Source: Frigoribacterium sp. VKM Ac-2836
GTDB lineage: Bacteria > Actinomycetota > Actinomycetes > Actinomycetales > Microbacteriaceae
Reading direction: 5' to 3'
DNA length: 64,000 nt
NCBI RefSeq assembly: GCF_013248995.1
Contig: NZ_JABRPK010000001.1
Span: 992,001 to 1,056,000, forward strand
The notes below the pieces were generated by a model, which saw only the letters and a list, made by a program, of their open reading frames with translations, was not told where the DNA came from and made no database searches. Shown here one piece after another: positions 35,073 through 43,970 of this stretch (the stretch's first letter is position 1; every line of letters starts with the position of its first letter). The position numbers and the translations under genes were made by a program.

Positions 35073-37196
35073 CTAGCCGACGCCGCGGATCGCCGGTTCG
35101 TGGAAGTCGCGGCCACGGACGCGTCTCGAGGCACCGACCCGATCGAGATACGGTGTGACCCCGCCCATCTGGAACGGGTAACCCGCCCCGAGTATCAGAC
35201 AGAGATCGACGTCCTCGGCAGCGGCCACCACGTGGTCGTCGAGCATGCGACCCACCTCGTCGGCCAGACCGTCCTCGATGCGGATGCGCAGCTCGTCGTC
35301 GGTCAGGGCCGTGCCGGGACCGGAGGCGAGAGCCACCGCCTTCTTGTCGAAACCCTTGCGCCGACCCTTCGAGTCGCGCTCGAAGATGGTGCCGTGTTCG
35401 GCCAAGCGGTGCAGGCCCTCGCTGGCGTGGAACCGCTCGGGGAAGGCGGCGTGGTGGGTGTCGAGCACGTGCGCCCCGACGGTGAGTCCCACGAGTTCGA
35501 GCAATTCGAACGGAGTCATCGGCAGACCGAACGGAGCCGTCGCTCGATCGACCACCTCGAAGGGCGTCCCGGTCTCGACGGCGTGCATGGCCTCACCCAG
35601 CAACTTGGCCAGGATGCGGTTGACCACGAAACCGGGGGTGTCGGCCGTGATGACGGCGTTCTTCCGGAGGGCCTTCGCCGTCACCATGGCCGTGCTGAGG
35701 GTCTCGTCGTCGGTCGCGGGGGTCTTGACGACCTCGACGAGGGGCATCACGGCGACCGGGTTGAAGAAGTGGAATCCGACGAGCCGCTCGGGATGCGCCA
35801 GCCTGGCCCCGATCTGCTGGACGCTGAGCGACGAGGTGTTGGTCGCCAGCACGGTGGTGTCCGAAACCACGGCCTCGACGTTCGCGAACACCTCTTGCTT
35901 GACGGCGAGTTCTTCGAAGACGGCCTCGATGACCCAGTCGGCGTCGGCGAAGTCCGCGAGGTCGGTCGTGCCGGTGATCAACGCCTTGAGCCGGTTCGAC
36001 TCGTCGTGTGACATCCGGCCCTTGCCCGCGAGTTCGTCGATGTCTCCCCGGATGCGTCCGAGGGCCGTGTCGACCCGCGCCTGGTCGAGGTCGGTGATGA
36101 CGACCGGCACGCGCAGACGGCGCACGAAGAGCAGGGCGAACTGGCTCGCCATGAGGCCGGCCCCGACGATGCCGACCTTGCCGACCTTGCGGGCGAGGTC
36201 GGGCGAGGGGGCACCAGCGGGCTTCTTCGCACGCTTCTGGACGAGGTCGAAGGCATACATGCTCGCGTGGAATTGGTCGCCCACCACGAGGTCGGCCAGA
36301 GCTTCGTCTTCTGCCGCGAACCCCGTCGCGCGGTCGCTGTTCTTCGCGGCCTTCAGCAGATCCAGAGCAGCGTATGGGGACTTCGCGACGGTACCGATCT
36401 TGGACTCGAGCGATTTGCGCGCCATGGAGATGGCGACGTCCCACTTGACCGCACGCTCGAGCTTGCCGGGGACGTTCGGTCGTTTGACGGCGATGCGGCC
36501 GCCGATCACGCCGTCGGCCCACCGGATGCTGTCCTCGAGGAAGGAGGCCGGTCCGAACATGACGTCGACGATGCCGAGTTCGAGCGCCTGAGCCGGCTTC
36601 AAGGTGCGGTTGTTCTTGAGCGGGTTCTCGATGACGACCTTGAGGGCGTTCTCGATGCCGATCAGGTTCGGGAGCAGCCACGCTCCGCCCCAGCCGGGGA
36701 TGATGCCGAGGAAGACCTCGGGCAGGGCGATCGCCGCGGCCGACGAGTCGATCGTCCGATAGTCGGCGTGCAGGCCGATCTCGACGCCGCCACCGAGTGC
36801 GAGACCGTTGACGAAGACGAAGGTCGGTACTCCGGCGCCGTGCAGTTTGCCGAGCACGGCGTGGCCGAGTCGCGCCAGCTCGCGAGCGACGTCGCGGCTG
36901 GGGATCGCGCTGACCTTGCTGAGGTCGGCACCTGCTGCGAGGAAGTAGGGCTTGCCGGTCACGGCGATGGCCGCGATCTCACCCGAGGAGGCGCGGGTAC
37001 GGACAGCGTCGAGGGCCGCCCCGAATTCGTACAGCGTCGCCGGACCCAGCGTGCTCGGCCGGGTGTGGTCGCGCCCGTTGTCCAGCGTGATCAGGGCGAG
37101 CACGCCCCCGGAAGGCAGTGGCACGTCGCGGACGTAGGAGTGCGTGACGACCTCGTCGGCCGAGAGCTCGATCAGTTCTTCGGTCGCCGTGCTCAT
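35073..37196 (-). CDS. Fatty-acid oxidation alpha-subunit: enoyl-CoA hydratase / 3-hydroxyacyl-CoA dehydrogenase
   Basis: 707-residue bifunctional FadB/FadJ-like protein. The N-terminal crotonase-fold domain has VFVNGLALGGGVEIGLHADYR and the oxyanion-hole region LAAGADLSKVSA. The hydroxyacyl-CoA dehydrogenase domain has KVGIVGAGLMASQFALLF (NAD site), the catalytic-His motif FHFFNPVAVMPLVEVV and TPGFVVNRILAKLL, and the tandem C-terminal domain follows. It cleaves the hydratase and dehydrogenase steps of beta-oxidation in the cytoplasm and works with the thiolase that overlaps its start by four bases (ATGA). Thirty-five-odd extra codons upstream of ATG 37196 are not conserved. Confidence 0.93.
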   Translation of the reverse strand: MSTATEELIELSADEVVTHSYVRDVPLPSGGVLALITLDNGRDHTRPSTLGPATLYEFGAALDAVRTRASSGEIAAIAVTGKPYFLAAGADLSKVSAIPSRDVARELARLGHAVLGKLHGAGVPTFVFVNGLALGGGVEIGLHADYRTIDSSAAAIALPEVFLGIIPGWGGAWLLPNLIGIENALKVVIENPLKNNRTLKPAQALELGIVDVMFGPASFLEDSIRWADGVIGGRIAVKRPNVPGKLERAVKWDVAISMARKSLESKIGTVAKSPYAALDLLKAAKNSDRATGFAAEDEALADLVVGDQFHASMYAFDLVQKRAKKPAGAPSPDLARKVGKVGIVGAGLMASQFALLFVRRLRVPVVITDLDQARVDTALGRIRGDIDELAGKGRMSHDESNRLKALITGTTDLADFADADWVIEAVFEELAVKQEVFANVEAVVSDTTVLATNTSSLSVQQIGARLAHPERLVGFHFFNPVAVMPLVEVVKTPATDDETLSTAMVTAKALRKNAVITADTPGFVVNRILAKLLGEAMHAVETGTPFEVVDRATAPFGLPMTPFELLELVGLTVGAHVLDTHHAAFPERFHASEGLHRLAEHGTIFERDSKGRRKGFDKKAVALASGPGTALTDDELRIRIEDGLADEVGRMLDDHVVAAAEDVDLCLILGAGYPFQMGGVTPYLDRVGASRRVRGRDFHEPAIRGVG

Positions 37197-38398
37197 GCGC
37201 GCGCCGCCTTTCGCGAATAGTGGGGGTTCTCCCAGATGACGCTGCCGCCCTGGCCGAGGCCGATGCACATGGCCGTCAACCCGTAGCGGACCTCGGGGTG
37301 CTGTTCGAATTGACGGGCCAGCTGGATCATGAGCCGGACTCCGGAGGACGCGAGGGGATGCCCCACCGCGATGGCGCCTCCCCAGGGATTCACCCGGGGG
37401 TCGTCGTCTTCGATGCCGAAGTGGTCGAGCAATGACAGCACCTGCACGGCGAACGCTTCGTTCAGTTCGAAGAGACCGATGTCATCGATCGAGAGACCCG
37501 CCTTGCGCAGGGCCTTCTCGGTGGACGGGACGGGTCCGATGCCCATGATCTCGGGCTCGACGCCCGCGTAGGCGAAGCTGACCAGACGCATCTTGGGCGT
37601 GAGACCGAATTCTTTCGCGGCCGCGCCGGACGCCATCAGGCTGACCGTCGCCCCGTCGTTGAGGCCGGAGGAATTACCGGCGGTGACGCGGCCGTGGGGC
37701 CGGAACGGCGTGCGGAGACCGGCCAGCCCCTCGAGGGTCGTCTCGGGTCGGGGTGCCTCGTCACGGGTTGCCAGGCCCCAGCCCTCAGCGGTCCTGATCG
37801 CGACGGGGATCAGGTCGGGCTGGATCTGGCCGGCCTCGTAGGCCGCGGCGAGCTTCTGCTGCGACCGCATGGCGTATCGGTCGGATCGCTCCTTGGTCAG
37901 CTGCGGGAACCGGTCGTGGATGCGTTCGGCGGTGTTGCCCATGTTGAGGGCCTCGCCGCTGACGATCTTCTCGGCGACGAACCGGGGGTTCGGGTCGGCG
38001 TTGAAACCCATCGGGTGACGTCCCATGTGCTCGACGCCACCGGCGAGGGCGACGTCATAAGCGCCGAAGGCGATGCCGCCGGCGACGGTCGTGACGCTGG
38101 TCATGGCACCCGCGCACATGCGGTCGATCGCGTAGCCGGGCACGGACTGGGGCAGGCCGGCGAGCAATGCGGTCGTGCGACCCAGGGTGAGGCCCTGGTC
38201 GCCCTGCTGCGTCGTGGCGGCCACGGCGACGTCGTCGATGCGCTCGGGCGGCAGGGACGGATTGCGTTCGAGCAACCCCTTCATCGCCTTGACGACGAGG
38301 TCGTCGGCGCGGGTCTGCCAATACATGCCTTTGTCGCCGGCCCGCCCGAACGGGGTACGGACCCCGTCGACGAACACGACATCGTTGCTCTCGGCCAC
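37193..38398 (-). CDS. fadA: Acetyl-CoA C-acyltransferase (thiolase)
   Basis: 401 residues. Nucleophile Cys in YAIDRMCAGAMTSV (about residue 90), GLNDGATVSLMAS, the base His in GGAIAVGHPLASSG and the second Cys in LTAMCIGLGQGG complete the thiolase active site. It removes acetyl-CoA in the last step of beta-oxidation and is the natural partner of the overlapping FadB-like gene. Start GTG 38398 is preceded by GGAGG at five bases. A minus-strand -10-like TAAGAT and a 6-5-6 inverted repeat lie just upstream, so this gene is the first of the operon. Confidence 0.94.
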   Translation of the reverse strand: MAESNDVVFVDGVRTPFGRAGDKGMYWQTRADDLVVKAMKGLLERNPSLPPERIDDVAVAATTQQGDQGLTLGRTTALLAGLPQSVPGYAIDRMCAGAMTSVTTVAGGIAFGAYDVALAGGVEHMGRHPMGFNADPNPRFVAEKIVSGEALNMGNTAERIHDRFPQLTKERSDRYAMRSQQKLAAAYEAGQIQPDLIPVAIRTAEGWGLATRDEAPRPETTLEGLAGLRTPFRPHGRVTAGNSSGLNDGATVSLMASGAAAKEFGLTPKMRLVSFAYAGVEPEIMGIGPVPSTEKALRKAGLSIDDIGLFELNEAFAVQVLSLLDHFGIEDDDPRVNPWGGAIAVGHPLASSGVRLMIQLARQFEQHPEVRYGLTAMCIGLGQGGSVIWENPHYSRKAARA

Positions 38399-38411
38399 AT
38401 TGCCTCCAGTG

Positions 38412-38433
38412 TCAGGATCTGTTCCTGATCTTA
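38412..38433 (-). promoter_or_regulatory. Operator/promoter of the beta-oxidation operon
   Basis: The inverted repeat TCAGGA-n5-TCCTGA (38412-38428) lies 13 bases upstream of the thiolase GTG and immediately downstream of the minus-strand -10-like TAAGAT (38433-38428). The arrangement suits a TetR- or GntR-type repressor, but no regulator gene is nearby. Confidence 0.45.
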
Positions 38434-38471
38434 GGGACGCCGCCGGGAGCCCGAGAATCGTTCGAGCAATC

Positions 38472-39776
38472 CTACGAAGCGCCGTCGCCCGTCGCGTCGG
38501 GCTCTTGGTGGGCGTCGACAAAGGCGTCGGCGACGGCCTCGGCCACGGCCTCGACCTGCCAGGCTCGGGCACCGAGGTCGACCATCGCGGCCGCGATGGT
38601 CGGGGTGTCGAAGGGGATCGGCGGGTCCCAGGCCAACCGACGAAGGGTCTCGGGCGTGAGCAGGTTCTCGACCGGTAGGTCGAGCCCTGCGGCGATCTCG
38701 GTCACCTTCGGTCGGACGGCCTTGTACCGCGCATCGGCCAACGGGTTCTTGTCCGCCCACGAACGGGGCGGCGGCAGGGTGTCGCTCGCGGGTCCGCGGT
38801 GCGACGGCAGGTCGCTCGTCTCGCGGCCGCGCTCGATCGCGGCGAACCAGCGGTCGAGCTCGCTGCGACTGGCACGACCGACGAACTCCTTGATGGCGGC
38901 GAGGGACCGTTTGTCGGCGGGCATCGCCTTGGTGGCGGCGACGAGCGAGGAGTCCGGTACGAGACGTCCCGGCGCCGTGTCGATCTCGCGGGCGTAGTCG
39001 TCACGTGCCTGCCAGAGTTCGCGGGCCACGGCCAGAGACCGGGATCCGCGGACGCTGTGCAGCCCGGTCAGTCGTCGCCACGGGTCGACCTTCGCGGGCT
39101 TGGCCTCACGCCGCAGGGTCGCTTCGAACTCTTGGCGCGCGATCTCGAGCTTGCCCGCGTCCGCGAGCACCGCCTCCATGGCGTCTCGCACGTCGACGAG
39201 CAGTTCGACGTCGAGAGCGGCGTACACCAGCCAGCTCTGCGGCAGTGGCCTCGTCGACCAGTCGGCGGCACTGTGCTCTTTCGCGAGGTGGACGCCCAGC
39301 AGCTGCTCGACGACGGCGCCGAGTCCGACCTTCGGCAGACCGGCGAGCCGCGCGCCCAGTTCGGTGTCGAAGATGCGGCTCGGGTCGAGACCGACCTCGC
39401 GCAGGCACGCCAGGTCTTGGCTGGCGGCGTGCAGCACCCACTCCTCGTCACCGATCACCTCTTGCAGTTCGGCGAAGGAACCGATGGCGGGCGGGTCGAG
39501 CAGGAACACCCCCGAACCGCGCCGGAACACCTGGATGAGGTAGGCACGCTGCGAGTAGCGATAGCCGGAGGCTCGCTCGGCATCGATCGAGACCGGCCCG
39601 GTCCCGGCGCGGATCGCCTCGACGGCGGCCAGGTATCCCGGCCTGTCGTCGATCACCGTGACCTCGCCGTGCACCGAATCGGCGGTCGCGACGTCGGGCC
39701 GCACGGTGACACGGGGCCCTGTCTCGCGCGGGCCGGAGCCGTCGGGTGCTGCCTCGTCTGGTCTCGCTGTGGTCAT
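38472..39776 (-). CDS. RNase D-like 3'-5' exonuclease with HRDC domain
   Basis: 434 residues. N-terminal DEDD exonuclease domain: ExoI motif VSIDAERASGYRY (Asp-Glu), ExoII LHAASQDLACLRE, and the ExoIII region SWLVYAALDVELL with its Tyr and Asp. The HRDC domain follows (GSRSLAVARELWQARDDYAR), and the C-terminal part is Ala-rich. It matches the actinobacterial RNase D/HRDC proteins usually located next to a DUF3000 gene, as here. Likely role: 3' processing of tRNA or other structured RNA. GGAGAC lies upstream of the ATG. The gene runs toward, but ends 74 bases before, the thiolase start on the same strand. Confidence 0.9.
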   Translation of the reverse strand: MTTARPDEAAPDGSGPRETGPRVTVRPDVATADSVHGEVTVIDDRPGYLAAVEAIRAGTGPVSIDAERASGYRYSQRAYLIQVFRRGSGVFLLDPPAIGSFAELQEVIGDEEWVLHAASQDLACLREVGLDPSRIFDTELGARLAGLPKVGLGAVVEQLLGVHLAKEHSAADWSTRPLPQSWLVYAALDVELLVDVRDAMEAVLADAGKLEIARQEFEATLRREAKPAKVDPWRRLTGLHSVRGSRSLAVARELWQARDDYAREIDTAPGRLVPDSSLVAATKAMPADKRSLAAIKEFVGRASRSELDRWFAAIERGRETSDLPSHRGPASDTLPPPRSWADKNPLADARYKAVRPKVTEIAAGLDLPVENLLTPETLRRLAWDPPIPFDTPTIAAAMVDLGARAWQVEAVAEAVADAFVDAHQEPDATGDGAS

Positions 39777-39819
39777 GTCTCCGCTGTTCTTTCCGGGGGC
39801 GCTGTTCTGTTCCCGTGGT

Positions 39820-40416
39820 TCAGTCTCGTCCGACGCGTCGCGACGCGAGGAGCGTGACGCCCTCGACGGTCGGGGGCAGGCCGGCGAGCGTGCAGATCAA
39901 CTCGCTCCAGGCCTCGATGTGCGGGGCCAGGTCGATGGTCGTGGGGCTCCAGGACGCCCGGAGTTCGAGCTGTGCCCCGTCGCCGTGGCTGGCCAGCTCA
40001 CCGTATCCGGTCGAGAGGATCTTGGTGGCGGTGCCCGATGCCTGGTCGTACGAGGCTCCACGCGCGTCGAGGCTGTCGACGAGCCAGGACCACGCCACGT
40101 CGGCCACGAAAGGATCGAGTGCGATCTCGGTCTCGAGGGGCGCCTGCGCGAAGCTGACGACCCGGAACGGTCCACCCCAGGCATCGGGTTCGTCGTCGTC
40201 GTAGAGAAGGACGAAGCGGCCCGTGCCGAGATCGGGGTCGGGGCGACCGGAGGCACCGATGAGGTCTCCGGCGAGGGCCAGCGCGTAGGGGGCGAGGCCG
40301 TTCGGGGCGGGGATCTCGGTCACGGCCAGGGCGTCCCGCGCGGCGGCACGGTGGACGGACTCGACGGCCGCGGCGAAGGCGGGCGGCCGGGTCGGCGTCG
40401 GGGGTATCTCGGACAC
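39820..40416 (-). CDS. DUF3000 family protein
   Basis: 198 residues, soluble. Characteristic stretches are FAAAVESVHRAA, LAPYALALAGDLIG, GRFVLLYDDDEPDAWGGPFRVV and ELRASWSP, all diagnostic of the actinobacterial DUF3000 family. Function unknown; the gene is almost always upstream of the RNase D/HRDC gene and may be expressed with it (43-base gap). GTG start, with TAGTCT six bases upstream on the minus strand and no Shine-Dalgarno, so probably leaderless. Confidence 0.88.
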   Translation of the reverse strand: MSEIPPTPTRPPAFAAAVESVHRAAARDALAVTEIPAPNGLAPYALALAGDLIGASGRPDPDLGTGRFVLLYDDDEPDAWGGPFRVVSFAQAPLETEIALDPFVADVAWSWLVDSLDARGASYDQASGTATKILSTGYGELASHGDGAQLELRASWSPTTIDLAPHIEAWSELICTLAGLPPTVEGVTLLASRRVGRD

Positions 40417-40422
40417 CCTGGA

Positions 40423-40428
40423 AGACTA
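40423..40428 (-). promoter_or_regulatory. -10 element of a leaderless DUF3000 promoter
   Basis: On the minus strand TAGTCT, six bases, then GTG 40416. Confidence 0.5.
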
Positions 40429-40527
40429 GGGTCGATCCCGAGGGCCATCCTCGCGGCACGCCGCGCCCGGCTCAGCAGATCCACAGGTCACCCTCGACCC
40501 CACCTCTCACCGCCCGAGGAGGCGCCC

Positions 40528-41745
40528 GTGTCCCGCCCCGCATCCACCCGACCGGGGGGAGTCGGTCCGCTCGGGGTCGTCTCGATCGTGGTCGGGGGCA
40601 CCGTGTTGGTGTCCTCCGCCGTCCTCGTGTCAGGAATCGTGGCCATCGCCCGCAAGATCGTGACGCCCGCCCGGGGTAGACGTGACGACGTGCGGATCGA
40701 CTCCTACGACGCCTCCGCGGGGACCATCACCCTGGCCTCGACACCGGACACACGCCTCCCCGGGCGTTACAGCTTCTGGTTCGCACGGGGCACGGGTCAC
40801 GTCAGGGTCGGTGTCGTCGTCCGGGACGACGGACGGCACGTCGAACGCCGCGTCGAAGCCGTCGAGGGTGCCGATCTGGCGAAGGCCCACCGCGGCCGCA
40901 TCGGCGGTTGGCTGTTCCCCACCCCGGCCGACGCGGGCCTGGCGGCCGACGAGGTCGTCGTCCCGACCGAGGTCGGCCCCGCACCGGCCTGGCTCGTCCC
41001 CGCCGACGCCGGGCTCGTCGGACCCTGGATGATCGGCGTGCACGGACGGGGGGTCACCCGGGCCGAGACCATCCGGGCCGCCCCCGTCTTCCACCGCGAG
41101 GGCTTCACCTCGCTGCTGGTGTCCTACCGCAACGACGGCGAGGCGCCCCGGTCCTCGGACGGTCGCTACGCCCTCGGCGACTCCGAGTGGCGTGACGTCG
41201 GGTCGGCCATCCGGTACGCCCTCGACCACGGGGCGACATCGGTCGTGTTGATGGGCTGGTCCATGGGCGGTGCCCTCGTGCTGCAGGCCGTCACCCGTTC
41301 GGCGCTGCGCTCGGCCGTGTCGGGCCTCGTGCTCGAGTCGCCCGTCGTCGACTGGCGGACGACACTCGCCTACCAGGGGGCGGCCATGCGGGTGCCGCGG
41401 TCCGTTCAGGGTCTCGTGCTGCGCCTCCTGGGGTCGCCGCTCCTCTGCCGTCTGGCCGGCAGCGCCGAGCCGATCGACTTCGACCGGCTCGACCTCGTCT
41501 CGCGAGCGGGCGAACTCGACGTCCCCGTGCTGCTGCTGCACAGCGACGACGACGGGTTCGTGCCGTCCACGGCCTCGCACGGGTTGGCCGAGGCCCGGCC
41601 CGACCTCGTCACGTTCGAGGTCTTCGACGTGGCCCGACACACCAAGCTCTGGAACCTCGACCCCGAGAGGTTCGAGAGCGCGATCTCACGGTGGCTCGAC
41701 CGTCAGCGACTCGCGGGACCGCGCTCGACCGACCAACGCGCATAG
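40528..41745 (+). CDS. Alpha/beta hydrolase, membrane-anchored
   Basis: 405 residues. One hydrophobic helix near the N-terminus (GVVSIVVGGTVLVSSAVLV) is followed by an unassigned beta-rich region. The hydrolase domain has the nucleophile elbow GWSMGGAL, the Asp in LHSDDDGFVP and the His in ARHTKLW, so the catalytic triad is complete. Oxyanion region GVHGRGVTRAE. Substrate unknown; the anchor suggests action at the membrane. GTG 40528 has GAGGAGG at six bases; the open frame continues far upstream with no homology. The last 43 bases overlap the convergent reductase gene. Confidence 0.88.
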   Translation: MSRPASTRPGGVGPLGVVSIVVGGTVLVSSAVLVSGIVAIARKIVTPARGRRDDVRIDSYDASAGTITLASTPDTRLPGRYSFWFARGTGHVRVGVVVRDDGRHVERRVEAVEGADLAKAHRGRIGGWLFPTPADAGLAADEVVVPTEVGPAPAWLVPADAGLVGPWMIGVHGRGVTRAETIRAAPVFHREGFTSLLVSYRNDGEAPRSSDGRYALGDSEWRDVGSAIRYALDHGATSVVLMGWSMGGALVLQAVTRSALRSAVSGLVLESPVVDWRTTLAYQGAAMRVPRSVQGLVLRLLGSPLLCRLAGSAEPIDFDRLDLVSRAGELDVPVLLLHSDDDGFVPSTASHGLAEARPDLVTFEVFDVARHTKLWNLDPERFESAISRWLDRQRLAGPRSTDQRA

Positions 41746-42458
41746 AGGGCGCTCTGCTCGTCGACGAGCAACTGGGCTAGCTCGAGCGACGCCGGATCGA
41801 ACCGCTCACGCCCGAACACCGGCAGGCCGCTGCCGATGACGACCGGAGAGGTCGACAGGCAGAGTTCGTCGACGAGGCCGTCGCGCAAGAACTGGCCGGC
41901 GAGCGACGGGCCGCCCTCGCAGACCAACGAGCGGAGGCGCTGGTCGCGGAGGCAGCGCAGGATGGCGGCGGGCTCCAGGCGTCCGTCAAGGTCGGGTGCC
42001 GTCAACACGGTGGCGACCGCCCAGATCGCCTCGCCGAGGGTCTCACGGACTCGAGACCTCGCCGAGGCAGGACAGACCACGACCACCCGTTCGGCCTCGT
42101 CGGGGTCCATGCGATGGCCCGAGAGGTCGCCCGAGGACGTGACGACGACCAGGCGGGAGGCCTTCGGCACCCGGTAGCCCTCGGCCCGAACGCTGGCCGC
42201 ACCGACGAGGACACCGTCGGCGAGCGAGCGGATGGCCGCGAGGATCGTGCGGTCCGTGGCGTTGCTCAGCGTCTCCGAGGTGCCGTCCGAGCCCGCGGCA
42301 TCGCCACTCACCGCGGCGATCAGGTTGAGTCGCAACCAGGTCTCGCGTGGTGGGGCGTACAGCTCACGGATGTGGGCGGGGGTCGACGCCTCGTCGATGT
42401 CGAGCTCCCGCCCGACGTCGCCGGGGCGCCCGGGGGCATGCAGCACCCGGAGCGTCAC
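41703..42458 (-). CDS. RibD C-terminal domain protein (pyrimidine reductase / DHFR-like family)
   Basis: 251 residues. A single reductase domain of the RibD C-terminal/dihydrofolate-reductase superfamily: LRLNLIAAVSGDA, ILAAIRSLADGVLVGAASVRAEGY, LVVVTSSGDLS, SLVCEGGPSLAGQFL and SPVVIGSGLPVFG. It is missing the deaminase half of RibD, so it is an independent NADPH-dependent reductase with an unknown pyrimidine or pterin substrate. It is the last of three minus-strand genes joined by four-base overlaps (sseA, sufE, this gene), which is an uncommon partnership for a reductase. Its 3' end lies 43 bases inside the opposing hydrolase gene. Confidence 0.82.
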   Translation of the reverse strand: MTLRVLHAPGRPGDVGRELDIDEASTPAHIRELYAPPRETWLRLNLIAAVSGDAAGSDGTSETLSNATDRTILAAIRSLADGVLVGAASVRAEGYRVPKASRLVVVTSSGDLSGHRMDPDEAERVVVVCPASARSRVRETLGEAIWAVATVLTAPDLDGRLEPAAILRCLRDQRLRSLVCEGGPSLAGQFLRDGLVDELCLSTSPVVIGSGLPVFGRERFDPASLELAQLLVDEQSALYARWSVERGPASR

Positions 42459-42898
42459 GCGGCGGCGGTCCGCTCGCGGATCTGGCGCTTCGCCCGCCCC
42501 AGCAGGGCGGTCATTCCACGGATCCGCAACGGGCTGACCGCCTCGGCGAGACCGATCGTCTGCGGGTAGTCGTCCGGGACGTCGTCGAGCACCTCGGCGA
42601 CCGTCAGACCGTCGAGGCCCTGGGCGAGGATCGACGCGAACCCACGGGTCGTCGGGGCCTCGCGCGGTGCGGTGGCATGGAGGTGCACCCGACCCTCGAC
42701 CACCTCGACGAACAGGAACACGGGGGACTGGCACTCGACCACCCGTTCGAGGAGGTCGGGATGGTCGGCGTAGCGGGTGGGCAACTCGGGCAGCTCGTTC
42801 GAGAACTCGAGCAGCAACTGGAGGCGGTCGCGCACGTCGAGGGCGAGGAACTCCTCGCGGATCTCGACGAGCGCCGAGGGCAGGGCGGCGTCGGTCAC
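42455..42898 (-). CDS. sufE: SufE family Fe-S cluster assembly protein
   Basis: 147 residues. SufE proteins accept sulfane sulfur from a cysteine desulfurase on a conserved Cys and pass it to the cluster scaffold; the expected Cys is in [15 protein letters not shown] (about residue 47). Further family features: [15 protein letters not shown] before it, and [21 protein letters not shown] after it. GTG start overlaps the sseA stop by four bases, and the reductase GTG overlaps the sufE stop by four. Its partner sulfurtransferase sseA may be its sulfur donor. The genome also encodes SufU (58.2 kb), so two sulfur-transfer routes may exist. Confidence 0.9.
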   Translation of the reverse strand: MTDAALPSALVEIREEFLALDVRDRLQLLLEFSNELPELPTRYADHPDLLERVVECQSPVFLFVEVVEGRVHLHATAPREAPTTRGFASILAQGLDGLTVAEVLDDVPDDYPQTIGLAEAVSPLRIRGMTALLGRAKRQIRERTAAA

Positions 42899-43794
42899 CG
42901 GGCCGGCACCTCGCCCGGCTCGGTGCCTTGCACGATCGGCACTCGGACGGCGCTGCCCCACTCCGTCCACGAGCCGTCGTAGTTGCGGACGTCCTCGAAG
43001 CCCATGAGGTACTTCAGGACGAACCAGGTGTGGCTGGACCGCTCACCGATGCGGCAGTACGCAACGACCTGGTCGCCGTCGGAGAGGCCCGCGCCGTCGC
43101 GGTAGATGGCGTCGAGCTCGGTGAGCGGGCGGAAGGTGCCGTCGTCGGCCGCGGCCTTGCCCCAAGGCACGTTCTGCGCACTGGGGATGTGACCGGCCCG
43201 GAGTGCTCCCTCGTCGGGGTAGGCGGGGGCGGTCGTCCGCTCACCCGAGAACTCCTCGGGGGAGCGGACGTCGATCAGAGGTTTGCCGAGGTGGGCGAGG
43301 ACGTCGTCCTTGTACGCGCGGATGACGCTGTCGTCGCGCTCCACGACGGGGTAGTCGGTGGCAGGAGCCTCGGGGGCGTCGGTCGTGTAGTCGCGCCCCT
43401 CGGCCTCCCACTTCGCCCGACCACCGTCGAGCAGACGCACGTCCTCGTGGCCGAAGAGCGTGAACACCCAGAGCGCGTAGGCGGCCCACCAGTTGTTCTT
43501 GTCGCCGTAGATCACGACGGTGCTGTCGCGCGAGATGCCGCTGCGCCCCATCAGCGCGGCGAAGCCCTCGCCGTCGACGTAGTCGCGCTGCACCGGGTCG
43601 TTGAGGTCGAGGTGCCAGTCGATCTTGACCGCCCCGGCGATGTGGCCGGTCTCGTACAGCAGGACGTCCTCGTCGGACTCGACGACGACGAGCCCGGGGG
43701 TGCCGAGGTGCTGTTGCAACCACTCGGTGCTGACGAGACGCTCCGGGTGGGCGTACTCGCCGAAGCGGGCGGACGTGTCGTGCTCGACGGCCAT
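42895..43794 (-). CDS. sseA: Thiosulfate/3-mercaptopyruvate sulfurtransferase (rhodanese)
   Basis: 299 residues with two rhodanese domains. The N-terminal domain (about 15-140) lacks a Cys loop and is inactive, as usual; it has [15 protein letters not shown] and [14 protein letters not shown]. The C-terminal domain (about 150-290) has [24 protein letters not shown] and the active loop [12 protein letters not shown] with Cys. This is the actinobacterial SseA type found directly before sufE. AAGGAG before ATG 43794; the open frame extends upstream without homology. It is the first gene of the sulfur operon and diverges from zapE. Confidence 0.94.
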   Translation of the reverse strand: MAVEHDTSARFGEYAHPERLVSTEWLQQHLGTPGLVVVESDEDVLLYETGHIAGAVKIDWHLDLNDPVQRDYVDGEGFAALMGRSGISRDSTVVIYGDKNNWWAAYALWVFTLFGHEDVRLLDGGRAKWEAEGRDYTTDAPEAPATDYPVVERDDSVIRAYKDDVLAHLGKPLIDVRSPEEFSGERTTAPAYPDEGALRAGHIPSAQNVPWGKAAADDGTFRPLTELDAIYRDGAGLSDGDQVVAYCRIGERSSHTWFVLKYLMGFEDVRNYDGSWTEWGSAVRVPIVQGTEPGEVPAR

Positions 43795-43970
43795 GGTGTC
43801 TCCTTGTGCGGGTGTCGGGGTGGAGCCGACGTCGGGCGACGCGTGGTGCCCGGCGGCGTAGGATCGCCTCTGGTCGGCCCCGTCGAGGTTACGCATGACG
43901 CGTGACCGTCGCCCGGGAACCGTACGACTCTGACACAGATCCCCGCCCACCCCACCGCGAGGCCGCGCCC

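Noticed and set aside
42895-43400. Inactive N-terminal rhodanese domain as degradation
   Set aside because: Two-domain sulfurtransferases normally lack the Cys in the first domain; the second domain retains CRIGERSSH.
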